Translations under genes and position numbers: made by a program
Shown: positions 26,151 through 35,083 of the stretch, piece by piece
How the letters are laid out: every line of letters starts with the position of its first letter
Numbering within the stretch: the stretch's first letter is position 1
The notes under the pieces: model-generated
Databases searched by the model: none
The model's input: the letters and a program-made list of their open reading frames with translations, nothing else
What the model was told of the DNA's origin: nothing
Assembly (NCBI GenBank): GCA_902791985.1
Contig: CADAYD010000012.1
Location: forward strand, 1-64,000
DNA length: 64,000 nt
Source of the DNA: an uncultured bacterium
GTDB taxonomy: Bacteria; Cyanobacteriota; Vampirovibrionia; Gastranaerophilales; Gastranaerophilaceae
Direction of reading: 5' to 3'

Positions 26151-26906
26151 TTGAATATTCTGTCAAAAATATTTAGTAAAAATAAATTAACTTGTGAATT
26201 GGGATATAGAATAGTTCCATTAGGGACGTATTGTTTACCCAGAGTAATAGCTACGTTAAGTATGCTAAAACCCAGAAAGGCTGCCGGTGAAAAAACTTTA
26301 CCTTTTGATTTAGGTTTTTTTTGGAATTTTGATGGAATTTTGGACACATTAGATAATGAATTCAGTATTTTTTATGATGATATAAAATATGGATTACTTG
26401 ATGATAAGGCTGTCACAAGGGATTTGCAGGCTTTATTCGGCGGATATAATTCAGAGGCTAAACATTGGGTTAGCAATAATTTAAGTGCTATTTTCAATCA
26501 CGAATATATGATGGAAAATATAGATGCTTTTAAAGAACGTTATGATAGCAGAATTGAGAATTTTTATGAATATGTAAAGGACAATAAATACGAAATATAT
26601 TTTTTAATTGCTTCTTTTAGTGAAATATCTGAATATCAAATTAAGCGTCTTAAAAGTATTATAAACAGATACAGAAATTCTGAGAGTTACAGTATTATTA
26701 TAATTAATCAGTGTTCTCATGCATATAAAATCAATCAAAAAAATGTTTATGTTATAGATGAAATTGATGAAACTTTTTACAATATGTCCGTATCAAATAA
26801 TACAAATTGGGTATCTGCTCTAAAAAGGAAAAATGATTTTCCTGCTGCAAAAAAATTTTATGAAGAAGTAACAGGTGATTTAAAGAAAATAATTTTAAAA
26901 ATATAA
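26151..26906 (+). CDS. DUF1796 family putative cysteine peptidase
   Basis: The 251-residue protein starts with TTG at 26151 after GATAGGAG. The N-terminal segment IVPLGTYCLPRVIATL and the later LPFDLGFFWNFDGIL match the DUF1796 pattern (LGxxC, then PFDW). This family is predicted papain-like, with Cys28 as the candidate nucleophile, and is often linked to polysaccharide or surface modification. Activity is not established. Single gene between a divergent small gene and a terminator. Confidence 0.65.
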   Translation: MNILSKIFSKNKLTCELGYRIVPLGTYCLPRVIATLSMLKPRKAAGEKTLPFDLGFFWNFDGILDTLDNEFSIFYDDIKYGLLDDKAVTRDLQALFGGYNSEAKHWVSNNLSAIFNHEYMMENIDAFKERYDSRIENFYEYVKDNKYEIYFLIASFSEISEYQIKRLKSIINRYRNSESYSIIIINQCSHAYKINQKNVYVIDEIDETFYNMSVSNNTNWVSALKRKNDFPAAKKFYEEVTGDLKKIILKI

Positions 26907-26913
26907 AATAAAT

Positions 26914-26946
26914 AAAAGCACCGAATATTTTCGGTGCTTTTATTTA
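26914..26946. terminator. terminator between convergent genes
   Basis: AAAAGCACCGAA pairs with TTCGGTGCTTTT across a 4-nt loop. A/T runs on both sides allow use in both directions. Confidence 0.8.
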
Positions 26947-26950
26947 TTTT

Positions 26951-27403
26951 TTAAGTTAGTGCAAAAGTCATATCCGCTTCAACACAAATTTTTCCGTCAA
27001 CAGAGCCTATACCGTGCGCTTTGCAGATAGGTCCTTTTAATTTTGTAAGTTCTATGGATATTTCGAATTTATCTCCCGGTCTTACGATATTCTTAAATCT
27101 TGCATTCTCAACTCCTGCATAAAGTGCTAATTTACCTTGATATTGAGGTAATTTAAGCAAAATCGGAGCAGAACATTGAGCCATTGCCTCAAGTTGTAAA
27201 ACTCCAGGCATAACTGGGTTGCCAGGGAAGTGACCTTGGAAAAATTCTTCATTCATAGTCAAATTTTTGTAGCCTTTACAATATTTCCCCGGCACACATT
27301 CTGTAATTCTATCAATCAGCAAGAATGGGTATCTGTGAGGGAGCATTTCCATAATTTCCATTATATCCATGCTAAATGCTTCTTGATTCATTTCTTCTGT
27401 CAT
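26951..27403 (-). CDS. fabZ: 3-hydroxyacyl-[ACP] dehydratase FabZ
   Basis: The 150-residue hot-dog-fold enzyme dehydrates beta-hydroxyacyl-ACP in fatty-acid synthesis. The catalytic His23 lies in LPHRYPFLLID and the catalytic Glu in PGVLQLEAMAQ; the central-helix entry GHFPGNPVMPG is intact. It is the last gene of lpxD-lpxC-fabZ, sharing 3-hydroxyacyl-ACP substrate with the lipid A branch. Ribosome site AAAAGGAGAA. Confidence 0.96.
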   Translation of the reverse strand: MTEEMNQEAFSMDIMEIMEMLPHRYPFLLIDRITECVPGKYCKGYKNLTMNEEFFQGHFPGNPVMPGVLQLEAMAQCSAPILLKLPQYQGKLALYAGVENARFKNIVRPGDKFEISIELTKLKGPICKAHGIGSVDGKICVEADMTFALT

Positions 27404-27445
27404 TATTATTCTCCTTTTGTTTTAAGTATTTTCAATAGAATTTAT

Positions 27446-28273
27446 CTAATTTGATATTTCAACAATTTTTTCTCTCATCATTTTTGCCACTTTGATATGC
27501 ACTGCATGTCCTGCTTCTTTTGCAAGAATTTGACACTTTAAATCTAATGGATTTATACCTGTTAAATATAAATCGCCGACTAAGTCAAGCATTTTGTGCT
27601 TTAGTGGTTCGCAATCTGAGCGCAAATCTGTTGAATATCCTCCATCATCCATAAATCCCAGAGTATTATCGATGCTTGCGCCCTGTGCAAATCCGAGCAT
27701 TTGATATTTTCTTAAATCTCGATAAAATCCAAAGGTTCTTGCTTCAATAATTTCATACGGATCTTTTGGGTTGTAGTTTATAAATCGACGAATTTCTTTG
27801 GGGTGGTCATAATTAACCGCATAAGACATAAAAAGTTCTTTATCAGGCAAAATTATGAGGCTCGTTTTTCCATTTAAGTAGTATACTGGTTCAGACACTG
27901 TATATTTTTTGTCTTTTTCAAATAAAGGTTTATCAATCCCTGCGTTTTTAAAGGCTTCAACCCATTGTTTTGAGCTTCCGTCTAAAATGGGTACTTCTTC
28001 TTCACTCATACAAATATCAACAGAATCGATATGGCAAAAAGCAAGTGCTGCCGTCAGGTGTTCAGTAAGTATTGCTTTTGATTTTTTGTTGCCTAAAACA
28101 ACGCAATGATCTGTAGCCAGCACATTATCAATATTTGCAACAAAAGCCTCTTGTCCTTTAATATAATATTTTATTTCACCGGATTTTGATGGAAATAGTG
28201 TAATTTCACATGGCTTGTTTTTCATCAAGCCATTGCCGGTTATTTTTACTTCTTTTTTTAAAGTAATTGCCAT
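27446..28273 (-). CDS. lpxC: UDP-3-O-acyl-N-acetylglucosamine deacetylase
   Basis: The 275-residue zinc enzyme performs the committed step of lipid A synthesis. Zinc ligands are visible as His72 (LTEHLTAAL) and the HxxxD of KHKMLDLVGD. The catalytic His is in KEAGHAVHIK, and VPILDGSS is conserved. It lies 7 nt after lpxD and 42 nt before fabZ, so they form an operon. Its presence shows a lipopolysaccharide or lipid-A-like outer membrane. Confidence 0.96.
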   Translation of the reverse strand: MAITLKKEVKITGNGLMKNKPCEITLFPSKSGEIKYYIKGQEAFVANIDNVLATDHCVVLGNKKSKAILTEHLTAALAFCHIDSVDICMSEEEVPILDGSSKQWVEAFKNAGIDKPLFEKDKKYTVSEPVYYLNGKTSLIILPDKELFMSYAVNYDHPKEIRRFINYNPKDPYEIIEARTFGFYRDLRKYQMLGFAQGASIDNTLGFMDDGGYSTDLRSDCEPLKHKMLDLVGDLYLTGINPLDLKCQILAKEAGHAVHIKVAKMMREKIVEISN

Positions 28274-28280
28274 TATTTTT

Positions 28281-29378
28281 TTATTTTACCTCTTGCTGAG
28301 ATTCCTCAAATTCTTTTAGTAACGGTTCAAATTTGCGGAATTTTGTAAAGATTTCCTGAGCATCTTTCATTGTTTTCATTTGTTTAATGAAATCTTTTCT
28401 TGGAACAGCAGGAATACCTATGATGATGGATTTTTCAGGGAATGATTTAGTAACGCCTGCTTTTGCTGTAATAATTGTGTCAGAACCGATTTCAATGTGG
28501 TCTGCAAGTCCTGCCTGACCTGCGATTACAACTCTGTCACCGATTACACAACTACCTGCAATACCGACCTGCGAAACAATTAGGCAACCTTTACCGATAC
28601 GGCAGTTATGCCCTATCATTACAAGGTCATCAATTTTTGTGTTATCCCCGATTACCGTGTTTTCAATAGTTCCTCTGTCAATAGCGGTATTAGCACCGAT
28701 TTCAACATTGTTGCCGATTACAACCGAACCAATTGAAGGGATTTTGAAGATTACTTGGTCTGAATTATCTTTTTTAATTTCACCGTCTTGTCTTGCGTTT
28801 TCAATGTTATTTGGGTTTTCTGTTACAAAACTAAACCCATCAGCGCCGAGTGAAACTCCGTGGTTCAAGATTACATCGTTTCCGATTTGGACTCTGTCAC
28901 CGATGTTTACACCTGCGTGGAAGAAACAGTTGTTGCCGATTTTTACGTTGCTTCCGATGTATGAATTAGCCAAAATCTTTGTATTATCACCAATTACGGC
29001 ATTAGGTGAAATTACAACATTCGGGCCAATGCAGACGTTTGCGCCGAGTTTTGCGCTTGGGTCAACTACTGCTGTAGGATGAATGTCTTTATTTACAACA
29101 GGAGGAACATAGAACAGGTTTAACAATTTCATCATTGCAAGTCTTGGTCTTTCAACTTCTATGGTTGTAAGTCCGTCTATTTGCACACCCAAAGGAACAA
29201 GTGCCGCTTTAGCTTCGGACTTCGCAAGATTTGCGATTTCTTCTTCTCCTAATGCAAGAGCAAGAGTATGTTCATCACTCAATAGCGGAGGTGCAATCTG
29301 AGTAATTTCAGGACTTGCTACTTTGGTAAGCATACCGCCTACGATTTGTGTAATTTCATCTACCGTAAAAGATTTCAT
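28281..29378 (-). CDS. lpxD: UDP-3-O-acylglucosamine N-acyltransferase
   Basis: The 365-residue protein has the LpxD N-terminal uridine-binding domain. A left-handed beta-helix of hexapeptide repeats follows ([20 protein letters not shown]), including the catalytic His in [16 protein letters not shown]-terminal helical tail completes it. It adds the second hydroxyacyl chain to the lipid A precursor. First gene of the lpxD-lpxC-fabZ operon, with AAAAAGGAGAG before the start. Confidence 0.96.
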   Translation of the reverse strand: MKSFTVDEITQIVGGMLTKVASPEITQIAPPLLSDEHTLALALGEEEIANLAKSEAKAALVPLGVQIDGLTTIEVERPRLAMMKLLNLFYVPPVVNKDIHPTAVVDPSAKLGANVCIGPNVVISPNAVIGDNTKILANSYIGSNVKIGNNCFFHAGVNIGDRVQIGNDVILNHGVSLGADGFSFVTENPNNIENARQDGEIKKDNSDQVIFKIPSIGSVVIGNNVEIGANTAIDRGTIENTVIGDNTKIDDLVMIGHNCRIGKGCLIVSQVGIAGSCVIGDRVVIAGQAGLADHIEIGSDTIITAKAGVTKSFPEKSIIIGIPAVPRKDFIKQMKTMKDAQEIFTKFRKFEPLLKEFEESQQEVK

Positions 29379-29466
29379 ATATAACTCTCCTTTTTATAAC
29401 TTATCCCTATGTTTAAATTTTACATAAAAAACACTAAAGTAGGCGTTTTTATTGCAAATTGTTACA

Positions 29467-30516
29467 TTATATGTTCATAGTTTTTAAAATATCCGTAATG
29501 TCAGAAGATGTCTTTTTGACATCGGCATTTGAATATTTTATCGCATTGTCAGGGTCTTTTAAACCATTACCTGTCAAAATGCAAACGATTTTAGAACCTT
29601 CTTTTACCTGATCTTTGACTTTGATAAGTCCTGCAACAGATGCTGCTGAAGCAGGTTCTGCAAGTATGCCCTCCGTTGATGCGATAAGTTTGTATGCTTT
29701 AACGATTTCATCATCGGTTACAAAGTTAATCATTCCGTTGCTTTCATCTCGTGCGGCTTCTGCTTTTTCCCAACTTGCAGGATTCCCAATTCTGATAGCG
29801 GTAGCAAGCGTTTCTGGATTCATAATTCTTTCACCCTTAACGATTGCAGCAGCACCCTCTGCTTCAAACCCCATCATTTTGGGTTTAGCAGGAATTTTGC
29901 TCAAATCATAAAATTCTTTATACCCTTTCCAGTATGCAGTGATATTTCCTGCATTTCCAACCGGTATAAAGTGATAATCGGGCGCCTGGCCTAATGCTTC
30001 GCAAATTTCAAACGCACCTGTTTTTTGCCCCTCAATTCTGTACGGATTAACCGAATTTACAAGAGTAATCGGGTATTTTTCGGCTATTTCACGAACGACT
30101 TCTAATGCTCTGTCAAAATTACCCTGAATCGCAATGATTTCTGCTCCGTACATCATCGCTTGAGAGAGTTTACCCAAAGCAATGTACCCGTCAGGGATTA
30201 ATACAAAAGTTTTTAATCCGGCTTTTGCGCCGTAAGCCGCAGCAGAAGCCGATGTATTACCTGTTGAAGCACAAATAATTGCTCCTGAACCTGATTCTTT
30301 TGCCTTTGTAACAGCCATTGTCATCCCGCGGTCTTTAAAACTTCCTGTTGGATTACATCCTTCAAATTTCAAATAAACTTCCGCTTCAAGCCCGATTTTT
30401 TTTGCTAAATTATCTGCTTTAATAAGCGGGGTATTCCCTTCATTTAAGGTTACAACAGGTGTTGAATCCGTAACTGGCAGATATTGTCTGTATTTGTTAA
30501 TTAATCCTTGGTACAT
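29467..30516 (-). CDS. thrC: threonine synthase
   Basis: The 349-residue PLP enzyme converts O-phosphohomoserine to threonine. The PLP lysine is Lys61 in [31 protein letters not shown] binds substrate and ILTGNGLKD lies near the phosphate site. It is the short cyanobacterial/Gram-positive form. Homoserine dehydrogenase is encoded at 33280; thrB is not seen. A terminator lies 34-60 nt upstream of its ATG, consistent with attenuation or with a separate small RNA. Confidence 0.94.
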   Translation of the reverse strand: MYQGLINKYRQYLPVTDSTPVVTLNEGNTPLIKADNLAKKIGLEAEVYLKFEGCNPTGSFKDRGMTMAVTKAKESGSGAIICASTGNTSASAAAYGAKAGLKTFVLIPDGYIALGKLSQAMMYGAEIIAIQGNFDRALEVVREIAEKYPITLVNSVNPYRIEGQKTGAFEICEALGQAPDYHFIPVGNAGNITAYWKGYKEFYDLSKIPAKPKMMGFEAEGAAAIVKGERIMNPETLATAIRIGNPASWEKAEAARDESNGMINFVTDDEIVKAYKLIASTEGILAEPASAASVAGLIKVKDQVKEGSKIVCILTGNGLKDPDNAIKYSNADVKKTSSDITDILKTMNI

Positions 30517-30544
30517 ACTTCCCTCTTTTCTTTTTCTTTATTTT

Positions 30545-30678
30545 ACTACAAAAAAAATCCCCGCATGGGCGGGGGCAAAATCTTTTAGGAAATTAGGAAT
30601 AGGAATTAAATCTTCTCTCTGCTATTTAAACGGATTGTAAATCTCTCTCTTAATAATATCGCATTTATTTAATGCTCT
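30545..30678 (-). ncRNA. candidate leader RNA/attenuator or small RNA upstream of thrC
   Basis: On the minus strand element copy C is followed by about 110 nt and the terminator at 30549-30575. A 19-codon frame (30681-30622, starting MRALNKCDIIKREIY) lies inside but has no ribosome site and no threonine-codon run. Extent and function are inferred. Confidence 0.4.
30549..30575 (-). terminator. terminator upstream of thrC
   Basis: CCCCGC-CCAT-GCGGGG followed by ATTTTTTTT on the minus strand is a textbook terminator. It is G+C-rich against its surroundings. Confidence 0.8.
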
Positions 30679-30696
30679 CATATATATAAAGTATAT
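30679..30696 (-). promoter_or_regulatory. dispersed promoter-like element, copy C
   Basis: On the minus strand this reads ATATACTTTATATATATG, pointing toward the RNA unit upstream of thrC. Confidence 0.45.
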
Positions 30697-30814
30697 ACTG
30701 TTTTATATATTTCATTAATTTTCATTTTTGTAACAAAAGTTAATATATCTTCGGGATATATTTTGAAAATTGTTTATGTTATTATTTCCCTGTATAAGAC
30801 TAAGGAGGATTAAT

Positions 30815-31162
30815 ATGCAAGTAAATTCAGTTGATAATATGAATTTCGGGCATGTTGTTAATAAAAAAGCGCCGTTTTACGGACCGGTAAAAAATACTTT
30901 TAAAAGGCAGGCAACTATTGCAGAAGCAGACCATTTGGAAGCAATTGCAAGAGCGCACTACATGAAATTCCAAAAAGCAGAAAATTCACTTGATGAAATT
31001 GGAAAAATCAATTCACCTAAAAAAGTTTGGCAACTTATAAAAACATTAGCTAAAATGGGTTATCATAAATGGCAAAGTGTGGATTACATTGCTAATTCAT
31101 ACGAAATTCGCCACAGTTTGGATAAAAAACTCAGCACAAAACTAAAAAAAATTGATAAATAA
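30815..31162 (+). CDS. small basic protein with MQVxxVxNxxFG N-terminus
   Basis: The ATG at 30815 follows CTAAGGAGGATTAAT, a near-perfect ribosome site, and gives a 115-residue product. Its N-terminus MQVNSVDNMNFGHVV is strikingly like MQVQKVNDNTAFGVKI of the gene at 62995-63345. The rest is helical and Lys/His-rich, with no known domain. The shared start suggests a common targeting or partner-binding peptide; this is inferred. A bidirectional terminator follows. Confidence 0.7.
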   Translation: MQVNSVDNMNFGHVVNKKAPFYGPVKNTFKRQATIAEADHLEAIARAHYMKFQKAENSLDEIGKINSPKKVWQLIKTLAKMGYHKWQSVDYIANSYEIRHSLDKKLSTKLKKIDK

Positions 31163-31178
31163 ATAATTTTATACGCGC

Positions 31179-31214
31179 AAAAAATGTGCATAGAAATATG
31201 CACATTTTTTAATT
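31179..31214. terminator. bidirectional terminator
   Basis: A 14-bp stem (31179-31192 with 31197-31210) has a GAAA loop. It lies between convergent genes and overlaps the minus-strand stop codon. Confidence 0.85.
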
Positions 31215-32348
31215 TATTTTTTCTGCCATAGCAAGAAATTCAAGTAAACTAACCACTTTTGTTTTTTTGTTTTTAATTAGTTGCAATCCTTGTTTCAGCC
31301 CTAGAATACAGGCAGGACAAGAAGTTATAACGTAATCTGCATCCGTATTTTGGATATTAAGTGCTTTATTTTTTGAGATTTCTTTTGAAAGTCCTCTGTT
31401 TTTGAGTGCAAAACTCCCCGCAAATCCGCAACACTCGTCATAATCGTCCATTTTAACGTATGTTATGTTTGTGCAATTTGAAATAATTTTTTCAAAAAAT
31501 GCGTCGCTTTTTAAATGACATGGTTTGTGGAAAGTCACTTTTACAGGCTTTTTAAACTCAAATTTCAAACCTTTTAATGCAATTATATCACCCCAATTGA
31601 GCGTTTTTTTCAGAGTAATATTACACTCAAAATATTTCCCGTAACTCAGCAGAGTGCTTTCACAACTTGCGCAATCGGTTACGAGATAGTCATAATCTGC
31701 ATTAAGTTTTTCAATATTTATTTTGGCTGCTTGTTCAAACCTTTTCATATTGCCTTCTGATAAGAATGGCAGACCGCAGCAGTCAAAATCTGGTGAAAGA
31801 ATTTTTATACCTGAATTTTTAAAAATTTTACTCAAATATTTGTCTGTATTGGGAAAAATCTGATTTACACAACCTTTGAAATATATAACAGACAAACAAT
31901 TTTGCTTTGCATTATCAGGAGATTCTTCACACTCTGTCATTCTTAGGGCTTTAGTCCGAATAATATCCTGCTTAGAATGATGAAATATTAATTTCCCAAT
32001 TTTGAGAATATTGGAAAACACAAACCTGCTTTGAAAAAAGTTGATTAATTTACTCAAAACAGTATTTTTCATGTATTCGTATTTTGCGCAGTTTATAATC
32101 TCAAGCGCATCAATTCCTGCAGGGCAAAAATCTTTGCACTTCCCGCATTTAAGGCACATATCAAGGTATTTGTTTATATTTTGTGATAGTTTTAATTCCT
32201 TTTGTGTAACTCCGTGCAGCATCAAAAACTTTCCGCGGCTGACAGTGCAGTCGTTTTTTGTAAGTTTATAAATCGGGCAAGCAATTTGACACTGACCGCA
32301 TTTGGAACATTTTGAGAGCTCTTTTTCATAGTCTTTCAAGGTTTTCAT
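31209..32348 (-). CDS. GlcF/HdrD-like iron-sulfur oxidoreductase subunit
   Basis: The 379-residue protein has two 4Fe-4S motifs (CSKCGQCQIACP; CLKCGKCKDFCP) and then two CCG domains (CCGLPFLSEG; DECCGFAGSFAL with CPACILGL). This is the arrangement of glycolate oxidase GlcF and heterodisulfide reductase-like subunits. No FAD subunit (GlcD) is adjacent, so the substrate is unknown. I chose ATG 32348 over an upstream TTG because it sits exactly 6 nt after TATTAT, like the other leaderless starts here. Confidence 0.82.
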   Translation of the reverse strand: MKTLKDYEKELSKCSKCGQCQIACPIYKLTKNDCTVSRGKFLMLHGVTQKELKLSQNINKYLDMCLKCGKCKDFCPAGIDALEIINCAKYEYMKNTVLSKLINFFQSRFVFSNILKIGKLIFHHSKQDIIRTKALRMTECEESPDNAKQNCLSVIYFKGCVNQIFPNTDKYLSKIFKNSGIKILSPDFDCCGLPFLSEGNMKRFEQAAKINIEKLNADYDYLVTDCASCESTLLSYGKYFECNITLKKTLNWGDIIALKGLKFEFKKPVKVTFHKPCHLKSDAFFEKIISNCTNITYVKMDDYDECCGFAGSFALKNRGLSKEISKNKALNIQNTDADYVITSCPACILGLKQGLQLIKNKKTKVVSLLEFLAMAEKIN

Positions 32349-32354
32349 AGCTAT

Positions 32355-32360
32355 ATAATA
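32355..32360 (-). promoter_or_regulatory. -10 box of leaderless promoter (Fe-S oxidoreductase)
   Basis: TATTAT on the minus strand is followed by 6 nt (ATAGCT) and the ATG at 32348. The -35 region is weak. Confidence 0.5.
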
Positions 32361-32372
32361 GCATGGCAAAAA

Positions 32373-33092
32373 TTAATTATTGCGTAAATTGTTCAGGTAA
32401 TATTTTATTTTTTGCTTTAAAGAAAGTTTTTTCAGAGCAAAATCGATGGTTGATTTGTCTATATCAAGTTCAAATAGTTTTGATTTTGTGTAATTTTGTT
32501 CGCAAATTAAATAATTTACGGTTTTAAAATTATATTTGCAATTCGATTTTTTAGCCATATCCTTCAGATATCTGTGAATATCATCCATTGTGTAGGATAA
32601 ATTTCGATTTTTTAATGTTGAAGAAATTATATATGCTGTAGTATCAGAATTATCTTTTTCATAATATTTGAGGCTGTTTCCGAGAATAAAATCAAGTTCC
32701 GGCTGATTTGTTATCCCAAGAGTTTTCATTGCATCTTTGGGAAGGTTTTGAGGATTTTCATAAACGTTCCAAACTTCTTTGCATTTTTGGTTTAAGTATT
32801 TTTTTGCGTTATTAAATTCTTTTAAGTGTCCGTATTTATTTTTTAGAAATTTTACTTTTGAAACAGAATTTTTGTCTATTGCTAAAGATAGTTCTTTAAT
32901 AATTGTTCTTTCAAGAGTGTTATAAAGGTTATCACTGTTAAACAGTGCTTGGTATGGATTGTTATTTATTGGCTCGAGAGAAACGCATGCACTCAATGTT
33001 TTTGGAAATTGCGCAGGTCGGATAAAATCTGTACTTGCAGCAAATTTGTTTTTAATCAAAATATTACAAATATCTTCTACTGTTTTTCCCAT
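32373..33092 (-). CDS. hypothetical protein (239 aa)
   Basis: The protein (MGKTVEDICNILIKNK...) is Lys/Asn-rich and mostly helical, without signal peptide or recognised domain. It is preceded by AAAAGG and, farther up, by copy D of the TATATATATGTAGG element. Its leader resembles that of the gene at 5340 (both end in GGTTAGTTA(TTT)ATGGG). The Fe-S oxidoreductase gene follows 24 nt downstream but seems to have its own promoter inside this gene's end. Confidence 0.6.
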   Translation of the reverse strand: MGKTVEDICNILIKNKFAASTDFIRPAQFPKTLSACVSLEPINNNPYQALFNSDNLYNTLERTIIKELSLAIDKNSVSKVKFLKNKYGHLKEFNNAKKYLNQKCKEVWNVYENPQNLPKDAMKTLGITNQPELDFILGNSLKYYEKDNSDTTAYIISSTLKNRNLSYTMDDIHRYLKDMAKKSNCKYNFKTVNYLICEQNYTKSKLFELDIDKSTIDFALKKLSLKQKIKYYLNNLRNN

Positions 33093-33148
33093 AAATAACT
33101 AACCTTTTAATATTTATTTGCGTATTTGCACAAAAATATTTTTACCTA

Positions 33149-33167
33149 CATATATATAAAGTATTTT
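33149..33167 (-). promoter_or_regulatory. dispersed promoter-like element, copy D
   Basis: On the minus strand this reads AAAATACTTTATATATATG followed by TAGGTAAAAA, 57 nt before the 239-residue gene. Confidence 0.5.
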
Positions 33168-33244
33168 GCTTCTCAAAAATTGCTTAAATTTTACAAAAAT
33201 ATATAATTTTGTGTATTTTGTTCATTTTTAGTCAATGTTAAATT

Positions 33245-33273
33245 TGCGACAAATAAAAAATGTATGATATACT
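33245..33273 (+). promoter_or_regulatory. leaderless promoter of hom
   Basis: TTGCGA (33245-33250), 17 bp and TATACT (33268-33273) are followed by 6 nt and the ATG at 33280. Confidence 0.7.
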
Positions 33274-33279
33274 TATTCT

Positions 33280-34551
33280 ATGGAAAATAAAATTAAGATT
33301 GGTTTAATTGGTTTAGGCACTGTCGGAAGCGGCGTTTATAAAACGCTTCAAAATTTTGATAACGTGGAAGTTGTCAAAATAGCGGTGCATAACAAAAATA
33401 AAAAACGAAATATCCCGAATTTGGATGAAAGTATTATAACGGATGATGCCTATGAAGTTGTTAATGACCCGCAAATTCAAATTGTAGCCGAGCTTATAGG
33501 TGGTACAGATCCGGCTTATGACCTTATTAAAACCGCAATAAAAAACGGCAAGCATATAGTTACCGCCAATAAAGAGCTTTTGGCAAAATATGGCGAAGAA
33601 TTATTCAGTTTTGCACAAGAAAATAATAAGGTTATTCTTTACGAAGCTGCTATTGCAGGCGGCATACCGCTTATAATGCCGATAAAAACTATTCTTGCGG
33701 GGAATAAAATTAATAAAATTAAAGCAATATTGAATGGTACGACCAATTATATTTTAACCAAAATGGATGTGTTGGGTGAATCTTACAACGATGTTTTGGT
33801 TGAAGCGCAGGATTTAGGATATGCGGAAACAAACCCAACGGGTGATGTCGAAGGGTTTGATGCTGCGTATAAGATTACAACTCTTGCAACGATTGCATTC
33901 GGTCAACGTGTAAAGCTTGAAAATGTTTATCGTGAAGGGATTACAAAAATTCGCCCTGAAGATATGAAGGCTGCAAATGAGATGGGTTACAAAATCAAAC
34001 TTATAGCATCTGCAGAACTAAATGATGATGGGCGTGCAGACGTGCGGGTTCATCCGATGTTGGTGCCAAAATCAAAAACTTTGGCGCATATCGATTATGT
34101 TACTAACGCGGTTACTCTAAGCGGACATCCTGTGGGAGAAGTTACGCTCTCCGGTCCAGGAGCCGGAGAATTTCCGACTGCAAGCTCAGTTGTCGGAGAT
34201 ATTTTGGCGATTGTATCAGAGCTTGGCAAAACGGATTATATTCTGCCTATGATGCGTTGTTCACACACTGTAGATGCTGATATGATTGATATTTCCGAAA
34301 CAAAAAACAAATATTATCTTTCTATCAAGGCAAAAAATAAGATGGGGGTTATCGGAAAGATTGGTACGGTTTGTGGGGATAATAATATAAGCCTTGAAAG
34401 TATAGTCCAAAAGGAATTGAAAGAAGATTATGCTCAAATAACCGTAATTACGGAGTTGTGTAAAGAAAAATCGATGCAAAAAGTTATTGAAACTCTTGAA
34501 AATGACGATAGTATCTGGGGTGTAAACAGCCTCATTCGTGTTCAGGTTTAA
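33280..34551 (+). CDS. hom: homoserine dehydrogenase
   Basis: The 423-residue enzyme reduces aspartate semialdehyde to homoserine. It has an NAD(P)-binding GLIGLGTVGSGVYKTL, the catalytic region GTTNYILTKM and DVEGFDAAYKI, and a C-terminal ACT domain (YLSIKAKNKMGVIGKIGTV), which usually senses threonine. It supplies thrC, encoded 3 kb away on the other strand. The start is leaderless by promoter geometry. It ends 1 nt from the convergent hpt stop, with no terminator between. Confidence 0.95.
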   Translation: MENKIKIGLIGLGTVGSGVYKTLQNFDNVEVVKIAVHNKNKKRNIPNLDESIITDDAYEVVNDPQIQIVAELIGGTDPAYDLIKTAIKNGKHIVTANKELLAKYGEELFSFAQENNKVILYEAAIAGGIPLIMPIKTILAGNKINKIKAILNGTTNYILTKMDVLGESYNDVLVEAQDLGYAETNPTGDVEGFDAAYKITTLATIAFGQRVKLENVYREGITKIRPEDMKAANEMGYKIKLIASAELNDDGRADVRVHPMLVPKSKTLAHIDYVTNAVTLSGHPVGEVTLSGPGAGEFPTASSVVGDILAIVSELGKTDYILPMMRCSHTVDADMIDISETKNKYYLSIKAKNKMGVIGKIGTVCGDNNISLESIVQKELKEDYAQITVITELCKEKSMQKVIETLENDDSIWGVNSLIRVQV

Positions 34552-34552
34552 G

Positions 34553-35083
34553 TTATTCTTTATATCCAATATACGGTAGGTTTCTGTAGTAACCGTCGTA
34601 ATCAAGTCCGTAGCCGACAACAAATTTATTATCCACCTCAAAACAGTAATAATCCGGCTCTATGTCGACTTTTCTTGTGATTTTTTTGTCTAAAAGTGCG
34701 CAAAATTTTAAAGTTTTAACATGGAAATTCATATTAATAAAATCGACTAAAAATTTTGCTGTAAGCCCTGTATCCACAATGTCTTCAATAATTAAAACAT
34801 TTTTCCCGTTTAAATCCGGCAGAGCAATGTCTACAGCATTGACTTTACCTGATGTTGTTGTTGATGAACCATAGCTTGAAAGCCTTATAAATTCCATTTT
34901 TAAAGGCATATTCAGTTCTCTGACCAAATCCGTGGCAAAAACGATTGCCCCTTTCAATACACACACCGCGATAATTTCTTCACCGTTATATAACTCATTC
35001 AGGTCTTTTGCAACCTCTTTTATTTTAGTGTGCAGCTGCTTTTGGCTATACAAAACTTTCAAATCTTCTAATTTAATTTCCAT
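34553..35083 (-). CDS. hpt: hypoxanthine phosphoribosyltransferase
   Basis: The 176-residue enzyme salvages hypoxanthine/guanine with PRPP. It has the PRPP loop VLIIEDIVDTGLTAKFLV, the flexible-loop LSSYGSSTTTSGKV and the C-terminal VGYGLDYDGYYRNLPYIG. Its start overlaps the end of tilS by 11 nt, the tilS-hpt coupling common in many bacteria, where ftsH often follows; it does not here. Confidence 0.96.
   Translation of the reverse strand: MEIKLEDLKVLYSQKQLHTKIKEVAKDLNELYNGEEIIAVCVLKGAIVFATDLVRELNMPLKMEFIRLSSYGSSTTTSGKVNAVDIALPDLNGKNVLIIEDIVDTGLTAKFLVDFINMNFHVKTLKFCALLDKKITRKVDIEPDYYCFEVDNKFVVGYGLDYDGYYRNLPYIGYKE

Noticed and set aside
30622-30681. 19-codon thrC leader peptide
   Set aside because: It has no ribosome site and no run of Thr or Ile codons, so classical attenuation by this peptide is not supported. 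Kept only as a note in the RNA feature.
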